From: Bacillus sp. 2205SS5-2
GTDB taxonomy: Bacteria > Bacillota > Bacilli > Bacillales > Bacillaceae_K
DNA length: 64,000 bases
Reading direction: 5' to 3'
Assembly: GCF_037024155.1 (NCBI RefSeq)
Contig: NZ_JAYKTS010000006.1
Location: 116,973 to 180,972, forward strand
Position 1 is the stretch's first letter, and every line of letters begins with the position of its first letter. Positions 63,766 through 64,000 of the stretch are shown here, one piece after another. The notes under the pieces were generated by a model. The model ran no database searches and was not told the DNA's origin. It saw only the letters and a list, made by a program, of their open reading frames with translations. The position numbers and the translations under genes are program-made.

Positions 63766-64000
63766 TTTATGGAGAGTTTGATCCTGGCTCAGGACGAACG
63801 CTGGCGGCGTGCCTAATACATGCAAGTCGAGCGAACAATGAGGAGCTTGCTCCTCGTTGTTAGCGGCGGACGGGTGAGTAACACGTGGGCAACCTACCTT
63901 TAAGACTGGGATAACTCCGGGAAACCGGAGCTAATACCGGATAATTCATTTCGCTTCATGGCGAGATGTTGAAAGATGGCTTCGGCTATCACTTATAGAT
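63766..64000 (+). rRNA. 16S ribosomal RNA, 5' part
   Basis: TTTATGGAGAGTTTGATCCTG, GGCGGCGTGCCTAATACATG and CGGACGGGTGAGTAACACG are universal 16S 5' sequences of Firmicutes. The gene runs off the right edge after ~235 nt. The first variable region and AACTCCGGGAAACCGGAGC are of Bacillaceae type. Confidence 0.97.

Overview
The window is low-GC chromosomal DNA of a Bacillaceae bacterium (Bacillus sensu lato). The evidence is strong AGGAGG-type ribosome binding sites, use of ATG/GTG/TTG starts, Bacillus-specific genes (pbpD, kapB, kapD, patB, yugE, yugF, alaR-alaT, yugI, yuzA, yugJ, pgi, yugN, yugO) and a Bacillus-type 16S rRNA that begins near 63766. The gene order follows the B. subtilis mrp - pbpD - kap - patB - yug - pgi block as I remember it. 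The block is broken up by lineage-specific insertions and by many short repeats. kinB, which I expect beside kapB, is not in the window.

Layout. 1-3.8 kb: the end of a Na+/H+ antiporter-family permease, a Gly/Tyr-rich small protein, a three-unit 128-bp tandem repeat, a VOC protein, a yuzC-like gene and the hotdog thioesterase menI/yuxO. 3.8-9.5 kb: a complete seven-gene mrpABCDEFG operon (minus strand) for Na+(K+)/H+ antiport. 9.5-24 kb: a yufK-like membrane protein, pbpD, kapD, kapB, a lipoprotein cyclophilin, a Cu/Zn superoxide dismutase lipoprotein, a GNAT enzyme, patB, yugE, yugF and alaR-alaT. 24-36 kb: an Xre regulator, an NSS transporter, yugI, and an arginine/ornithine/proline catabolic cluster. 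That cluster is a RocR-like activator divergent from rocA, followed by rocD and a glutamate dehydrogenase; they convert ornithine and glutamate semialdehyde to glutamate and then 2-oxoglutarate. A separate aldehyde dehydrogenase follows. 36-41 kb: yuzA, yugJ, pgi, yugN and the potassium channel yugO. 41-64 kb is an accessory stretch: a HAD phosphatase, a broken GNAT gene, a phosphotransferase, a secreted beta-propeller protein, tRNA-Ala, a CarD/CdnL-type regulator, three cold-shock genes, an ECF sigma/anti-sigma pair with a recognisable autoregulatory promoter, two chemoreceptors, membrane proteins, a hydrolase-like/SARP-like fusion regulator, an MgtC-family protein, an EamA transporter and the start of an rRNA operon.

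The most striking points are: (1) a 524-residue protein whose alpha/beta-hydrolase domain has lost the nucleophile and the histidine and is fused to an AfsR/SARP-type DNA-binding and BTAD-like region, a candidate one-component ligand sensor; (2) a RocR-like AAA+ activator without the GAFTGA loop or a normal Walker B, facing two matching palindromic sites in the divergent promoter region; (3) a large set of MITE-like elements that share the same outer ends but carry different cores, often placed directly after stop codons; (4) two cold-shock genes with a conserved leader of about 115 nt that can form alternative hairpins, and a third paralogue whose leader is replaced by a repeat element.
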